NCBI GenBank assembly: GCA_045110675.1
Contig: JBGCGJ010000017.1
Span: 62,001 to 126,000, forward strand
From: JBALVT01 sp045110675
GTDB taxonomy: Bacteria; Pseudomonadota; Gammaproteobacteria; Pseudomonadales; Halieaceae
Direction: 5' to 3'
Length of the DNA: 64,000 nt
The notes beneath the pieces were generated by a model. That model saw only the letters and a program-made list of their open reading frames with translations, made no database searches and had not been told where the DNA came from. The position numbers and the translations under genes were made by a program. Every line of letters starts with the position of its first letter. Position 1 is the stretch's first letter. This document shows, one piece after another, positions 1 to 8,268 of the stretch.

Positions 1-5
1 ACGAC

Positions 6-431
6 ATGCCCCCCGCAATACTTGAAAACGAATGGGTTGTAACCATCGATACACCGACGGGAGGCGTGAACGCCATTCTGAGCGCACTCGAAAAGGAGCT
101 GCCAATTGTCCAGGGTCCGTACGATTGCTGTACATTTGTGCGAGAAAATGGATTTCAACGCTTTCGAGCGCTGGAGGGCTCCCATGCTGGTGCTGAGGGC
201 ACCATTCAGCAAACCCCGGCATCGCAAATTGTTTTCTCAATACCTCAGGATAAGCAAATGCTGACAAAAGCCTTCGAGATCATCTTCTCGGTGCATGTAA
301 ACGAAGAGCCAACGATACGGGTAGAAAATGCCTGGGGCTGCCGGTCAAAACTTCTCGATGACAAAGACAACCCAAACCGATACTGGAACCGGCCGGATGC
401 AGACGCACTGCATGGTGAGCCTGTTGGGTAA
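6..431 (+). CDS. YqfO/Nif3-C-terminal-like small protein
   Basis: This 141-residue protein resembles the stand-alone YqfO-type domain (a CutA-like alpha/beta fold, also found inserted in Nif3/YqfO proteins). The visible signature is GPYD near residue 37, RFRALEGS near 53-60, a following G-x-EG turn, and an H-x-NEEP motif near 98 that corresponds to the HPYEEP motif of the family. The family has no well-established biochemical role; metal or ligand binding is usually suggested. The ORF starts five bases inside the window, so a start further upstream cannot be excluded. It ends before a short intergenic gap facing a decayed gene on the other strand. Confidence 0.6.
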   Translation: MPPAILENEWVVTIDTPTGGVNAILSALEKELPIVQGPYDCCTFVRENGFQRFRALEGSHAGAEGTIQQTPASQIVFSIPQDKQMLTKAFEIIFSVHVNEEPTIRVENAWGCRSKLLDDKDNPNRYWNRPDADALHGEPVG

Positions 432-547
432 ATGGCTTGAAGTGGAAGGGACAGAGACACTATTCCAGATTTAGCTCACGCCAACAGCAACGAACGAGCT
501 TTATAAAAATTAGACATCTAATATTGATAACGACTTTCCGCTTGGAC

Positions 548-933
548 CTAGTTGTTTCTCGTCGACAACTTATAGCCAAGAAGGCCCATTGGTAGGTAAG
601 CGCAGATTAAGTCCAGAGCGCTAAACCAGATTGGCGATGGCAAAATAACAACGTTAGTTACCCCACCCAAAAGAAACATCAAGCCTATAACCATTGCGGC
701 CCAAATTTTCTGCGTGGAGGCTAACTTTGCGGCGAAAAATGCTCCCGATAAAGTACCTAATGCATGGGCCAGCAACGGAAAGAGAAAGTGTTTGGGTTCA
801 AAGAGATGCTCAAACCCCTATGCTGAACGAATGGCGTTCCGTTAAAATGATCTTCAATACCCTTCCAGTCTCCGCGCTCGACTTGAACCGCAATCTGCTT
901 ACTCAACTTTTGTGTATCAATTTGTGTCGCCAT
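548..933 (-). pseudogene. Decayed membrane-protein gene (5' end replaced or frameshifted)
   Basis: The 3' part (about 548-805, minus) encodes about 85 residues with three hydrophobic segments and an AHALGTLSGAFFAAKLA stretch followed by GG-x-x-NV and LPSPIWF. This resembles the C-terminal two thirds of small integral membrane proteins of about 130 residues. No start codon serves that frame: a stop lies just upstream. A separate 58-codon ORF (757-933, ATG at 933 with AGG seven bases upstream) covers the 5' side in another frame, and its soluble-looking N-terminus lacks the expected first membrane helix. The two frames meet at about 803-815. Reading: a frameshifted or recombined remnant. The family assignment is from memory of similar sequences. 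Confidence 0.5.
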
Positions 934-1055
934 TTTGAACCTGTGTTGTGGTTTGAAAAACTAACCCGGGAAGGAAACCAACTTTAGTGCAGCCATCCGA
1001 GGTCGCCTTTGTGGCACTATGAAGTGAGTCGCGTAGAACTATTCATGCGGTTTTA

Positions 1056-1460
1056 TTAGAGACCCGATAATACACCCCATAAACTTTCCCAGCGCTCGAG
1101 CTTTTCCCGTGCAGATAATAGTCGTGGTTGAATTTGAACGATCTCACCAAACTGACTGGCGTTGCGAAGTAAATTTGGATTGATAGCGCCACGCATCTGG
1201 CCGTCTAAATCACAGCCTACTGCCAATAGGTCGCCACATGAAACACAATAGTAGAAACCCGCTAATCGATCACCATTTCGTGTCCTTGTAAATTCCCCGC
1301 CTACAAAATCGGCGACCATAGCGGGATCACTTACAATCGTAGAAGGATTAGTTTGACAATAGTCGCAATCGCAAACGCGCTGATTCAGTTCGCCAAGTGG
1401 TTGGGCAAAATCGACCTCTACTTGCCAGCAATTGCAAGAGCATGAACCTTTTTGGAGCAT
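1056..1460 (-). CDS. GFA-family zinc-binding protein
   Basis: This 134-residue protein belongs to the GFA (glutathione-dependent formaldehyde-activating, CENP-V/GFA) fold. The zinc-binding cysteines are all visible: C7-S-C9-N-C11 at the N-terminus, C30-D-C32-D-Y-C35, and C72-V-S-C75-G. Most family members have no proven glutathione or formaldehyde chemistry, so the substrate is unknown. I placed the start at the ATG at 1460 because AGGAGGT lies 4-10 bases upstream, overlapping the stop codon of the AraC gene; a longer frame to 1490 would overlap that gene. It probably follows the AraC-type gene in one transcript. Confidence 0.85.
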   Translation of the reverse strand: MLQKGSCSCNCWQVEVDFAQPLGELNQRVCDCDYCQTNPSTIVSDPAMVADFVGGEFTRTRNGDRLAGFYYCVSCGDLLAVGCDLDGQMRGAINPNLLRNASQFGEIVQIQPRLLSAREKLERWESLWGVLSGL

Positions 1461-1465
1461 GAGTG

Positions 1466-2548
1466 TTACCTCCTCTTGGAGCGTTGCCAAACAGTCGGTG
1501 GCAGACCGGTTTGAAGTTTGAACGCTCGAATAAACGCCGTAGCGTTACGGTACCCGAGCAGATCCGAGAGGTCCACAATCGAGATATTGGAGACCAACAA
1601 ATAGTGCTCTGCCGTTTCCCTACGAATGCGCGAGAGGATACTTCGAAAAGAAGTATCACGAGATTTTAAAACGCGTTGCAGTGTGCGAGGGTGAACAGAA
1701 AGTGCCTGCGAAATACCCTGTACATTACACACATTGGTACCCACCGTACTGCGCACGAGATGCTCTATTTTCAATACAGGATCTTCACTCTCAAAACTGG
1801 CATCAATGCGCGCGCTTAGACTGGCTTCCACAATAGCCAAGAGTTTCGTGTTAGCTGTCGGGATAGGTGTATCCGCTACATTGCGATGGACCGCGTAGCC
1901 ATTAAAGCTGTGATCGAAATGCACAGGGGCATCGAAATAACGACGCAGCATGGCACTACCATCCGGTTCCGCATGCGATAGATATACACCAGCTAGTCCG
2001 GTCGTATTCGGCAGTATTTTTTTCGTCGCCTTAACCATCAGCGTTATAGCCAGGGCATGCAGTTGCGTTAGTAAATCGCCCTGGTTTTTCCGATGAAATC
2101 GTTTGAGCAGTATAAAATCACCCTCTTCTTCTTTAACCCACTGAGACGCCTGATTGTAGGCTTGGCTATACCGGAGCCCCTTCTCCACAGCTTCGCCAAC
2201 AGTTGAGCATAGCTTTTGAAGCTGCGTCAGAGGTCCAAAGCCTGGATTGGGCTGGTGCCTAGCTATATGAAATCCAAATAAGGGACAGTTCTGCTCTCTA
2301 GCGACATCGTTCAAAAAGTTCACAACATCATCGAATTTCAAAAACCCCCGGGGGGTTCTCAACTCATCACTTGGGATGTTGTTTCGCCGCAGCGAGGGAC
2401 CCAGCTCAATACCGAGCTCGTCGGCTGCCTCAATGCTACCCAAAAGAATCTCGCTGCTGACGAGCATCGGAGCGGTGTCAGTATCCATTGTGAAAGGGGT
2501 ATTTCCCGGTGGATGGCCTTGACTGTTATCGAAGAACGATTGTCGCAA
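1466..2548 (-). CDS. AraC-family transcriptional regulator
   Basis: This is a 360-residue regulator of the OruR/ArgR-like AraC type, with an N-terminal arabinose-binding-like domain (about residues 40-220) and a C-terminal AraC double helix-turn-helix (about 255-358). The second helix-turn-helix shows the usual GYRNATAFIRAFKLQTG pattern, and the first includes PRTLQRVL. An internal ATG at 2488 is an alternative start, because the first 20 residues are not obviously part of the domain. The gene is divergent from the amidohydrolase at 2630, so it may control it; that is inference from position. It overlaps the ribosome binding site of the GFA gene downstream. Confidence 0.85.
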   Translation of the reverse strand: MRQSFFDNSQGHPPGNTPFTMDTDTAPMLVSSEILLGSIEAADELGIELGPSLRRNNIPSDELRTPRGFLKFDDVVNFLNDVAREQNCPLFGFHIARHQPNPGFGPLTQLQKLCSTVGEAVEKGLRYSQAYNQASQWVKEEEGDFILLKRFHRKNQGDLLTQLHALAITLMVKATKKILPNTTGLAGVYLSHAEPDGSAMLRRYFDAPVHFDHSFNGYAVHRNVADTPIPTANTKLLAIVEASLSARIDASFESEDPVLKIEHLVRSTVGTNVCNVQGISQALSVHPRTLQRVLKSRDTSFRSILSRIRRETAEHYLLVSNISIVDLSDLLGYRNATAFIRAFKLQTGLPPTVWQRSKRR

Positions 2549-2629
2549 AATGGTAACGTTCGAACAAGGTCCTACGCTACAGTCTTACTTTATGAAACGT
2601 ACTACATCTGAGCCGAGCAGGATAAACCG

Positions 2630-4153
2630 ATGATGAAATTTGGAAAGGTTTTATTGACAAGCCTATTGGGCATTCACTATGTCGTCATCTATCCCGTAAT
2701 ACAAAATGCTTCAATAGTATCCGTAGTGCTTTTCTTGCTGGGCCTGGTAGGGATACTTTTAGGCAGACTACGTTTTATACCAAAACTCCCGTTCAGAACT
2801 ACTGGTGTGATTGCAGCGCTATTATTCGCCAATATTACCCTGGAGCTTTCTTCTTTACCCAAGCAGACCAGGAATAATATTGCGATCGTTGGCGGCAGTA
2901 TCCTTACCGGGCTTCCGGATGCACCGATCCTCGCCAGAGGAACCGTCTTGATAGATCATTACGGCACGATTATCGGTGTTGGCGAGTCAGACTCAATAGC
3001 GGTGCCTGATGGCTATGAACTGATCGATGCTTCTGGCAAGTTTGTAATGCCAGGGCTTATTAATGCCCACTCACATCTGTTTCAAGACGCAGGAGATCCA
3101 GATCTTCCCATGGATTTGACATCCATGGTTGTACCTGGATATCGCCACACAATCGACATGTACCTGGCCGACAGCTACCTGGGAAAGCGATACCTGGCTG
3201 CAATCATGCGAGCAAACGTCAAGAAGGAGCTGTACACCGGCGTGACGACTCTGCGTAGCATTGGGGATATTAACTTCCTTGATGTCGCTCTGCGTGACGC
3301 TATCTTAAGCGGTGAAGCGGTTGGACCAAACCTTTTGGTCGCGGGAAAGATACTGGCCGTAACCGGTGGGCATGCCGCAGATATAGGCTTGGTGTTCAAC
3401 GGTCCCATAGAAGCCCGCCGCGCGGTGAGAGAGTTGTTGCGCAACAAAGTCGACTTTGTAAAGATTACCAGTACCGGCGGTGTAGCCGATTCCAAACGCC
3501 TCGGCGAGGCTGGGGAGCTGCAAATGACTCCCGAGGAAATTCGAGCGATCACCGATGAGGCCCATCGCAAAAATATACTGGTCGCAGCTCATGCGGAAAG
3601 TACAGCGGGAGTGAAAGAAGCCCTACTGGCAGGTGTTGACAATATCGAGCATGGGGCGGTACTCGACGCAGAGATGATCGAGCTGTTCCGCGACAACCCG
3701 AATTCGTTACGAGGTTTTACCTCCTTACACCCCACCCTGTCTGTCTTTGCCAGTGGTCCAGATTGGACTGACGAAACAAGGGCAGATCCCGACTTATCCG
3801 TCATCGGGCACAACCTCACTATGGTCGGCGAGCAATTGATCAAAGGCTTTCAACAAGCTGTAAACAATAATGTCCTGGTGGGTTTAGGCACAGACTCCGG
3901 GTTTGTAAGTCACGAGTCTGCCTGGAAGGAGCTAAAACTGTTCGTGGAGCTGGGCAAGGTGTCTCCTGAGATGGCTATCCATATGGGAACACTTGCAACC
4001 GCCCAGAGCATCGGTATCGCAGATCAATCTGGTAGTTTGGAAGTGGGCAAAAGAGCGGATTTACTGGTGGTAGATGGCGACCCGCGAGTTGACTTATCGC
4101 TGATCGGCAGGCCATCGCTTATTTCGGTTAACGGATACATTCACCATCGCTAA
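2630..4153 (+). CDS. Membrane-anchored amidohydrolase-family protein
   Basis: This 507-residue metal-dependent hydrolase belongs to the imidazolonepropionase/Xaa-Pro-dipeptidase-like branch of the amidohydrolase superfamily. Metal ligands are in the expected places: NAHSH (about residues 145-149), a candidate carboxylated lysine in DFVKITSTGG (about 277), VAAHAES (about 320), IEHG (about 340) and the GLGTDSG aspartate (about 420). The first 70 residues form two or three hydrophobic helices before the catalytic part, which is unusual for the family and suggests the enzyme is held in the inner membrane. The gene starts with two adjacent ATG codons. It is followed 33 bases later by a small membrane-protein gene. 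The substrate is unknown. Confidence 0.8.
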   Translation: MMKFGKVLLTSLLGIHYVVIYPVIQNASIVSVVLFLLGLVGILLGRLRFIPKLPFRTTGVIAALLFANITLELSSLPKQTRNNIAIVGGSILTGLPDAPILARGTVLIDHYGTIIGVGESDSIAVPDGYELIDASGKFVMPGLINAHSHLFQDAGDPDLPMDLTSMVVPGYRHTIDMYLADSYLGKRYLAAIMRANVKKELYTGVTTLRSIGDINFLDVALRDAILSGEAVGPNLLVAGKILAVTGGHAADIGLVFNGPIEARRAVRELLRNKVDFVKITSTGGVADSKRLGEAGELQMTPEEIRAITDEAHRKNILVAAHAESTAGVKEALLAGVDNIEHGAVLDAEMIELFRDNPNSLRGFTSLHPTLSVFASGPDWTDETRADPDLSVIGHNLTMVGEQLIKGFQQAVNNNVLVGLGTDSGFVSHESAWKELKLFVELGKVSPEMAIHMGTLATAQSIGIADQSGSLEVGKRADLLVVDGDPRVDLSLIGRPSLISVNGYIHHR

Positions 4154-4186
4154 GACACAGGAATAGCCCATTCGAGCGCACAAGCT

Positions 4187-4570
4187 ATGATTTTTTTCCG
4201 ACGAATAGTCTGGATGCAAACGCTTTGGCTGTTGCTGGCTCTATCCTACAATTTAACAAGCTGGTGGCGTATTGAACATTATCAATCTGCCCTGAGCCCA
4301 ACCAACCCCGCCGCGGCATTTTTTATAGTTGCAGCGATTACTATACCCGTCATCTGGTTGGGGCTGACCGGGAATACACGTCGCTATTTTCAGATGAACT
4401 TGCTGTTGATAATTATTATTGGCAACGCTACCTATACTCACTTGATCGCTTATAGTGTGGGAACGGACCTTTCTTCCTATGCGTCTACTACCTCATGGGC
4501 TTTGGCCTTTTCAATCAATTTTTTCGGCGCCACAGCGGGGATTCTGGGGGCCTGGCAATCATTTCATTAA
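4187..4570 (+). CDS. Small four-helix membrane protein, unknown function
   Basis: This 127-residue protein has about four hydrophobic segments (roughly residues 8-26, 42-61, 68-87 and 100-122) separated by short polar loops, so it is an inner-membrane protein. I do not recognise a family. It lies 33 bases downstream of the membrane-anchored amidohydrolase on the same strand and is probably co-transcribed with it, which hints at a joint role but does not define one. Confidence 0.6.
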   Translation: MIFFRRIVWMQTLWLLLALSYNLTSWWRIEHYQSALSPTNPAAAFFIVAAITIPVIWLGLTGNTRRYFQMNLLLIIIIGNATYTHLIAYSVGTDLSSYASTTSWALAFSINFFGATAGILGAWQSFH

Positions 4571-4886
4571 ACGCCCGCCCACAGCTCGACAACTTGCAAC
4601 ATTTGAAACGATCCCCGTTGAGTTCACACATGAAGGCGAGGTGATAGCGAGAGAGGTTGAGCGAGCCGAGGGGATCCGTATCTGCTTCTGAGTGTTTCAA
4701 ACCGAATCCCCTATGGAGGCGCCTGCAGATGGCACTCCACTTCGTTTCCTCGGCCTTCGTACGATCCACAGTCAAGAGAAGGGTAAGTCGTGTCGCGCCC
4801 TGGTCATAAAACTTAGATGCCTTATTTGGGTCTTGAGACCCAATAGTGACGTGACTAAGTATTCAAACCTCCGTTGCACTAGTTTT
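4571..4886. other. Convergent intergenic region without a convincing gene
   Basis: About 316 bases separate the membrane-protein gene (+) from the molybdopterin oxidoreductase (-), which converge here. Open frames exist on both strands, but none has a good ribosome binding site or a recognisable domain. The only clear structure is a hairpin at 4826-4843. Confidence 0.5.
4826..4843 (-). terminator. Hairpin downstream of the molybdopterin oxidoreductase
   Basis: TTGGGTCT and AGACCCAA form a perfect 8-base inverted repeat around TG, 43 bases past the stop of the minus-strand gene. There is no T-tract on either side, so it is at best a weak or factor-assisted terminator for the two converging genes. 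Confidence 0.35.
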
Positions 4887-5579
4887 TTAAGATATGTGTT
4901 CAGCCAGTGCTTTGGCGAACTTCCGTCTTGTCGATTTAACCAATGGGCGATAAAGCCAACGATAAACTCGACCAGGAAGCCCTGTTCCCCGCTCTTCGAA
5001 TTCCACACGCGCGCGGGGATGGTCCATGAACTTAAAGCCAGCATGTTGGTAAGCGTGTTCTTTACACCAGAACTCAATTCTCGAAAGGTGCTTGATACTC
5101 TTGTAACCGTAGTGAGCTGGTGCCACTAGCCGCAAAGGTGCGCCGTGGGCTATGGGGAGTGCCTGTCCATCCAGTCGGTCGGCGAGCAACACATCCGATG
5201 CGAGTAGGTCTTCAAGGTGCATTCCGACCTTGTATCCGTCCTGGCCCCCAAACACAACAAATTCAACGCTGGGTTCAGGCTGCGCGAGATTCACCACTAA
5301 CTCTTTGTAGAACTCGGAGAAGCGAAAGCCGCTCCAACTAATGCCACAGGCTGTCCACGTCGTGACACAATGGAAATCTGAAACCTGAACAACTCGATTC
5401 AAATCTCCAAAGGGAATCGATAGCTTTACTGGCTGTCCGACATCCCCACCAATATCAATCTCGGCGGCGTTGTCCGTATTCGGAAACCTGTGGGCAAATT
5501 TTCCCAGACCAAAACGCGGCAGCTTATCTATGAGTCTCTGGCCTGGCGGTAGGTCGCTGTGCACATTAAACCTCATCAT
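4887..5579 (-). CDS. Sulfite-oxidase-like molybdopterin oxidoreductase
   Basis: This 230-residue protein fits the compact cytoplasmic oxidoreductase molybdopterin-binding (sulfite oxidase/YedY-like) family. It begins with the typical GQR-LID-LPRFGLGKFAHRFP segment, and C71 in the HCVTTWTACGISWSG motif is the expected molybdenum ligand. A second conserved block is HGAPLRLVAPAHYGYKSIK (about residues 145-163). No twin-arginine signal or heme domain is present, and no MsrQ-type membrane partner is adjacent, so it is probably a soluble enzyme with an unknown substrate. It is divergent from the MarR gene at 5739. Confidence 0.8.
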   Translation of the reverse strand: MMRFNVHSDLPPGQRLIDKLPRFGLGKFAHRFPNTDNAAEIDIGGDVGQPVKLSIPFGDLNRVVQVSDFHCVTTWTACGISWSGFRFSEFYKELVVNLAQPEPSVEFVVFGGQDGYKVGMHLEDLLASDVLLADRLDGQALPIAHGAPLRLVAPAHYGYKSIKHLSRIEFWCKEHAYQHAGFKFMDHPRARVEFEERGTGLPGRVYRWLYRPLVKSTRRKFAKALAEHIS

Positions 5580-5676
5580 GTTTCGGACAATTCTAGCAGT
5601 CTTTCGCTCGAACTTTGATCGTTAACAGCTGCTCTATTGCACACCACGTGTATTCATAAGACAATATTCGATCAAC

Positions 5677-5700
5677 ATATACTTTTATAGTGAAGTATAT
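5677..5700. promoter_or_regulatory. Probable MarR operator upstream of the marR-type gene
   Basis: ATATACTT and AAGTATAT form a perfect 8-base inverted repeat around an 8-base centre (5677-5700), 39 bases before the MarR start codon. Read on the other strand, its core matches the palindrome at 6265-6284 in front of the thioesterase gene at 18 of 20 positions. The size and AT-rich dyad fit a MarR dimer site and imply autoregulation. Confidence 0.6.
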
Positions 5701-5738
5701 TTTCAAGTTCTCCAACTTGCAAACAGGGCCGTGCTGCT

Positions 5739-6173
5739 ATGTCCGCCTCGAGCGTAAAACTATATTGGCGCCAACAACTCGCCGCCCACCATATGCAGAA
5801 GTTCGCGGATCGCGAGCTGGCATCCGTTGCAAAGATCACAACCGCTCAAATCGGAGTGCTAACGGTCATTAGTAACAACAAAGGAATCAACCAGAAAGAG
5901 GTAGCGCTCGCATTAGGGTTAAATGAGTCCGCTGTAACCGCAATGGTACGCCGACTTGCCTCTCTCGATTTAGTTAAGTCAAGCGCCAGTAAGAACGATG
6001 GTAGAGCCAAAATACTTGCGCTTACAGCAACCGGGCGAGCGGTGCAGAAGAACGCGAAACTTCCCTTCGATAAAATTAACAAGATAATTGAATCTACTTT
6101 ATCAGCTGGGGAAATTGAGTTACTGGCCGAGCTGCTGGACCGCCTCAAGGAGTCATTCGAGGAAAAACTGTAG
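5739..6173 (+). CDS. MarR-family transcriptional regulator
   Basis: This 144-residue protein is a MarR winged-helix regulator. The DNA-binding core runs from about residue 40 to 105: NQKEVALALGLNESAVTAMVRRL is the helix-turn-helix, and KNDGRAKILALTATGRA is the wing with its typical D-x-R and LT-x-x-G pattern. A long C-terminal helix completes the dimer interface. The start is the ATG at 5739; the ribosome binding site is weak. A palindrome precedes it and an almost identical one precedes the thioesterase gene at 6395, so that gene is its most likely target. Confidence 0.85.
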   Translation: MSASSVKLYWRQQLAAHHMQKFADRELASVAKITTAQIGVLTVISNNKGINQKEVALALGLNESAVTAMVRRLASLDLVKSSASKNDGRAKILALTATGRAVQKNAKLPFDKINKIIESTLSAGEIELLAELLDRLKESFEEKL

Positions 6174-6249
6174 CGAACGAAACCGTTAGTAGTTCGAAAG
6201 CGCGCGAAATTAACCTAACTCAAAATGGAAAGATAGGGCTAGGAGTGTC

Positions 6250-6299
6250 GGCATTGCAAAACATATACTTCACTGATAAAGTATTATTATTGCAATGCC
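6250..6299. promoter_or_regulatory. Nested palindrome: MarR operator copy inside a 10-base inverted repeat
   Basis: The inner dyad ATACTTCACTGATAAAGTAT (6265-6284) matches the operator before the MarR gene. It is enclosed by a perfect inverted repeat, GGCATTGCAA (6250-6259) and TTGCAATGCC (6290-6299). Both dyads share the same centre (6274.5). The site lies 96 bases before the thioesterase start codon and 77 bases after the MarR stop. Confidence 0.6.
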
Positions 6300-6394
6300 A
6301 ATACTCAACACCGTATTCGTGCTGGTTGAAAGCTGCAACGGCCCGTTACGCAGTCAGCACTAGATAGGGGTTACGCACACAAAAGAGCTAAGAG

Positions 6395-6826
6395 ATGATT
6401 GAAGCACCCGAAGGTTTCGAGCCGCTATTTAGAACGAGCCCCTACCTTGATTTACTGGGCCCAATTTACAATAAGAAAGCGGAACAAGGCCTGATAATAG
6501 GACTGTACGCACAGCAAAAACATTGCAACGCGAGAAATCTTGTGCACGGAGGCCTGTTCAGCAGTCTTGCTGACATCGCGCTTGGTTACAATGTCGCGTT
6601 CCAAAGTGATAAGCCCATACCGATGGTGACAGCAAGCCTTACTGTCGACTACGCAGGTTCCGCGAAGCTGGGAGATTGGATTGAAATCTACACCGATATC
6701 CAGAAGGTTGGCAAAAGCATGGCGTTTGCAAACTGTTACTTCGATGTGGGGGCAAAGCGTATCGTCAGAGCTAGCGCCGTGTTTGGAGTCGTCAAAGCAC
6801 AAAAAGATGCTTTAGAGTCCGCCTGA
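6395..6826 (+). CDS. PaaI-like hotdog-fold acyl-CoA thioesterase
   Basis: This 143-residue protein is a single-hotdog thioesterase of the PaaI/4HBT type. The signature N48-L-V-H-G-G-x-x-x-x-x-x-D60 is intact; in the family the HGG segment binds the thioester and the acidic residue acts in catalysis. The expected role is hydrolysis of a small or aromatic acyl-CoA in the cytoplasm. A copy of the MarR operator lies just upstream, so expression is probably controlled by the neighbouring MarR protein. Its 3' end overlaps by about 35 bases with a small convergent gene. Confidence 0.85.
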   Translation: MIEAPEGFEPLFRTSPYLDLLGPIYNKKAEQGLIIGLYAQQKHCNARNLVHGGLFSSLADIALGYNVAFQSDKPIPMVTASLTVDYAGSAKLGDWIEIYTDIQKVGKSMAFANCYFDVGAKRIVRASAVFGVVKAQKDALESA

Positions 6827-6989
6827 AAAAAGATAACGAACAATTCTCCCCGCAGCGCGACTCGCCAACCAGTTCCCCGGTGGCGAGCTTTGCCGCTTGT
6901 CGTTTCGCTTTATTGGTTTTCTCATGAGCACCACCCTTTCTCATAATTGGGTGATAGGCATGAGGGTTTCTTCGTTTTTGTTTAGCCAT
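6792..6989 (-). CDS. Small basic conserved hypothetical protein
   Basis: This 65-residue protein starts at the ATG at 6989, which has AGGAGGAAAG directly upstream. Its N-terminus (MAKQKRRNPHAYHPIMRKGG) is very basic and resembles short hypothetical proteins of gammaproteobacteria. It begins 11 bases after the stop of the larger hypothetical gene at 7001, so the two are probably translated from one message. The last 30 residues overlap the convergent thioesterase gene and may not be conserved. The function is unknown; nucleic-acid binding is a guess from charge. Confidence 0.55.
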   Translation of the reverse strand: MAKQKRRNPHAYHPIMRKGGAHEKTNKAKRQAAKLATGELVGESRCGENCSLSFFRRTLKHLFVL

Positions 6990-7000
6990 TCTTTCCTCCT

Positions 7001-7945
7001 TTATGCAGCCATACAAAACCATTGTGGGTCTTTCATTACTTTCAAGCGACGCTTTGCCTGTTTGTCCTTGGCAAGAAATTCAGGCGCTTCATTCACTAAC
7101 TCAAAGCAAAACTGCTTCGGCAACTTGGTATAGATCGAACGGGGCGGCTTCGAATAGTGAATGTTCTTGAGTACCGCTCCGGTATCGGGTGTATGGTAGT
7201 AAATACGTGAAATCCCAATTTCATCTCGAAGAAAGCTGATCGATGCACTCAACATTGCCTCGCTCCATATCACTCTGTGTCGATCTACTTCGCCTTCCAG
7301 ATAATTAAGCACTTTATCCACATTTAACACCCAGCCAGCATAGCGAAATTTCCGCCTTCGATTACCCACATAGCACTTTATATACTCAGCTAAAGAATCA
7401 ATTTCCCTGAGCCAGTCGCTTTGAATCTCTTCAATCAAGGCCTCGCCCGTGTCCAAATCCAGGTCGATGCGCGCCCATGCCAAAGTACAGTAGCGACGTG
7501 AAATAGGATGACCAAAGAACTGGAAGTATTCCAGGTCATCACTCACACAGCGCCGATACATAGCGTCATGCCTTCTACAGAAGTTCATTTGCAAAACCAG
7601 GTTTTTGCCGGGCCGGGATACCTGATAGTACCGATACTTTTTCGTCTGTGAGTGCCCCCAAGTACCCAAGGTCAACACGTAGGATTCAAAGTCATCCGGC
7701 CATAAGCCATCCAGATCAAATACATCTATTTTTCCAGAGCCGGACTTTGCCAACAGGTCGGCAAACACAGGCTTGCTCAAGAGCTTGCCTAAATGACCCT
7801 TTCTGATCTTCGGGATTGTTATCTCGCTATGCTTCAATAATTCTCGACGCAGCAAGCACACGGCGTAGTAATCTTTGTAGTAACGAAACAGCGTTCTTTC
7901 TCCTGGCAGGCAATCAATGATCTCCTGCGCCAATTCCGATTTCAT
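7001..7945 (-). CDS. Conserved hypothetical protein (314 residues)
   Basis: This protein has no domain I can name. It is soluble, rich in aromatic and basic residues, and contains stretches such as FQFFGHPISRRYCTLAWARID and EEIQSDWLREID that look conserved rather than random. I chose the ATG at 7945 because AAGGTG lies just upstream; the open frame extends to 8035 but the extra 30 residues have no support. A highly structured intergenic element (8047-8107) lies upstream and could be in its 5' leader. It is followed after 11 bases by the small basic gene at 6792-6989, a likely operon partner. Confidence 0.6.
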   Translation of the reverse strand: MKSELAQEIIDCLPGERTLFRYYKDYYAVCLLRRELLKHSEITIPKIRKGHLGKLLSKPVFADLLAKSGSGKIDVFDLDGLWPDDFESYVLTLGTWGHSQTKKYRYYQVSRPGKNLVLQMNFCRRHDAMYRRCVSDDLEYFQFFGHPISRRYCTLAWARIDLDLDTGEALIEEIQSDWLREIDSLAEYIKCYVGNRRRKFRYAGWVLNVDKVLNYLEGEVDRHRVIWSEAMLSASISFLRDEIGISRIYYHTPDTGAVLKNIHYSKPPRSIYTKLPKQFCFELVNEAPEFLAKDKQAKRRLKVMKDPQWFCMAA

Positions 7946-8046
7946 AGTTTTCACCTTTTTTCGGGCATAAGAACCCCTAAACCTGCAATGAGGAAATTGC
8001 AGGCGAAGAAAAATATTGCCTAGATAACTAAGCAATCATTTGTAAT

Positions 8047-8107
8047 ATTGTTGGAAGTACTGCGGTTTCAGCTATAGCTGAAAGTTTGACCTGCGAGGTC
8101 CAACAAT
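8047..8107. other. Three-stem structured element
   Basis: An outer 7-base stem, ATTGTTG (8047-8053) with CAACAAT (8101-8107), encloses two hairpins: the perfect palindrome TTTCAGCTATAGCTGAAA (8066-8083) and GACCT-GCG-AGGTC (8088-8100). The second hairpin abuts the outer stem. The whole can fold as a three-way junction. It sits between two minus-strand genes, about 100 bases upstream of the 7945 start codon. It could be a leader RNA structure or a small dispersed repeat. Confidence 0.45.
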
Positions 8108-8268
8108 GTGAAATAATTTTTTAAAATAAACAAATTGAACCTCCTTTTTTTGGGAGTTGTAAAATAATTAATAGCATGATCGCTAAGGGGTGCGAACTAT
8201 AGATAGCTCGTATCTTCTTTGCAAGAATATTTTTGAAGAAAGCCGGTAACTAATATGTGTAGATGTTG

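Noticed and set aside
4515..4775. 86-codon minus-strand ORF in the convergent gap
   Set aside because: No ribosome binding site, no recognisable motif, and overlap with the end of the membrane-protein gene.
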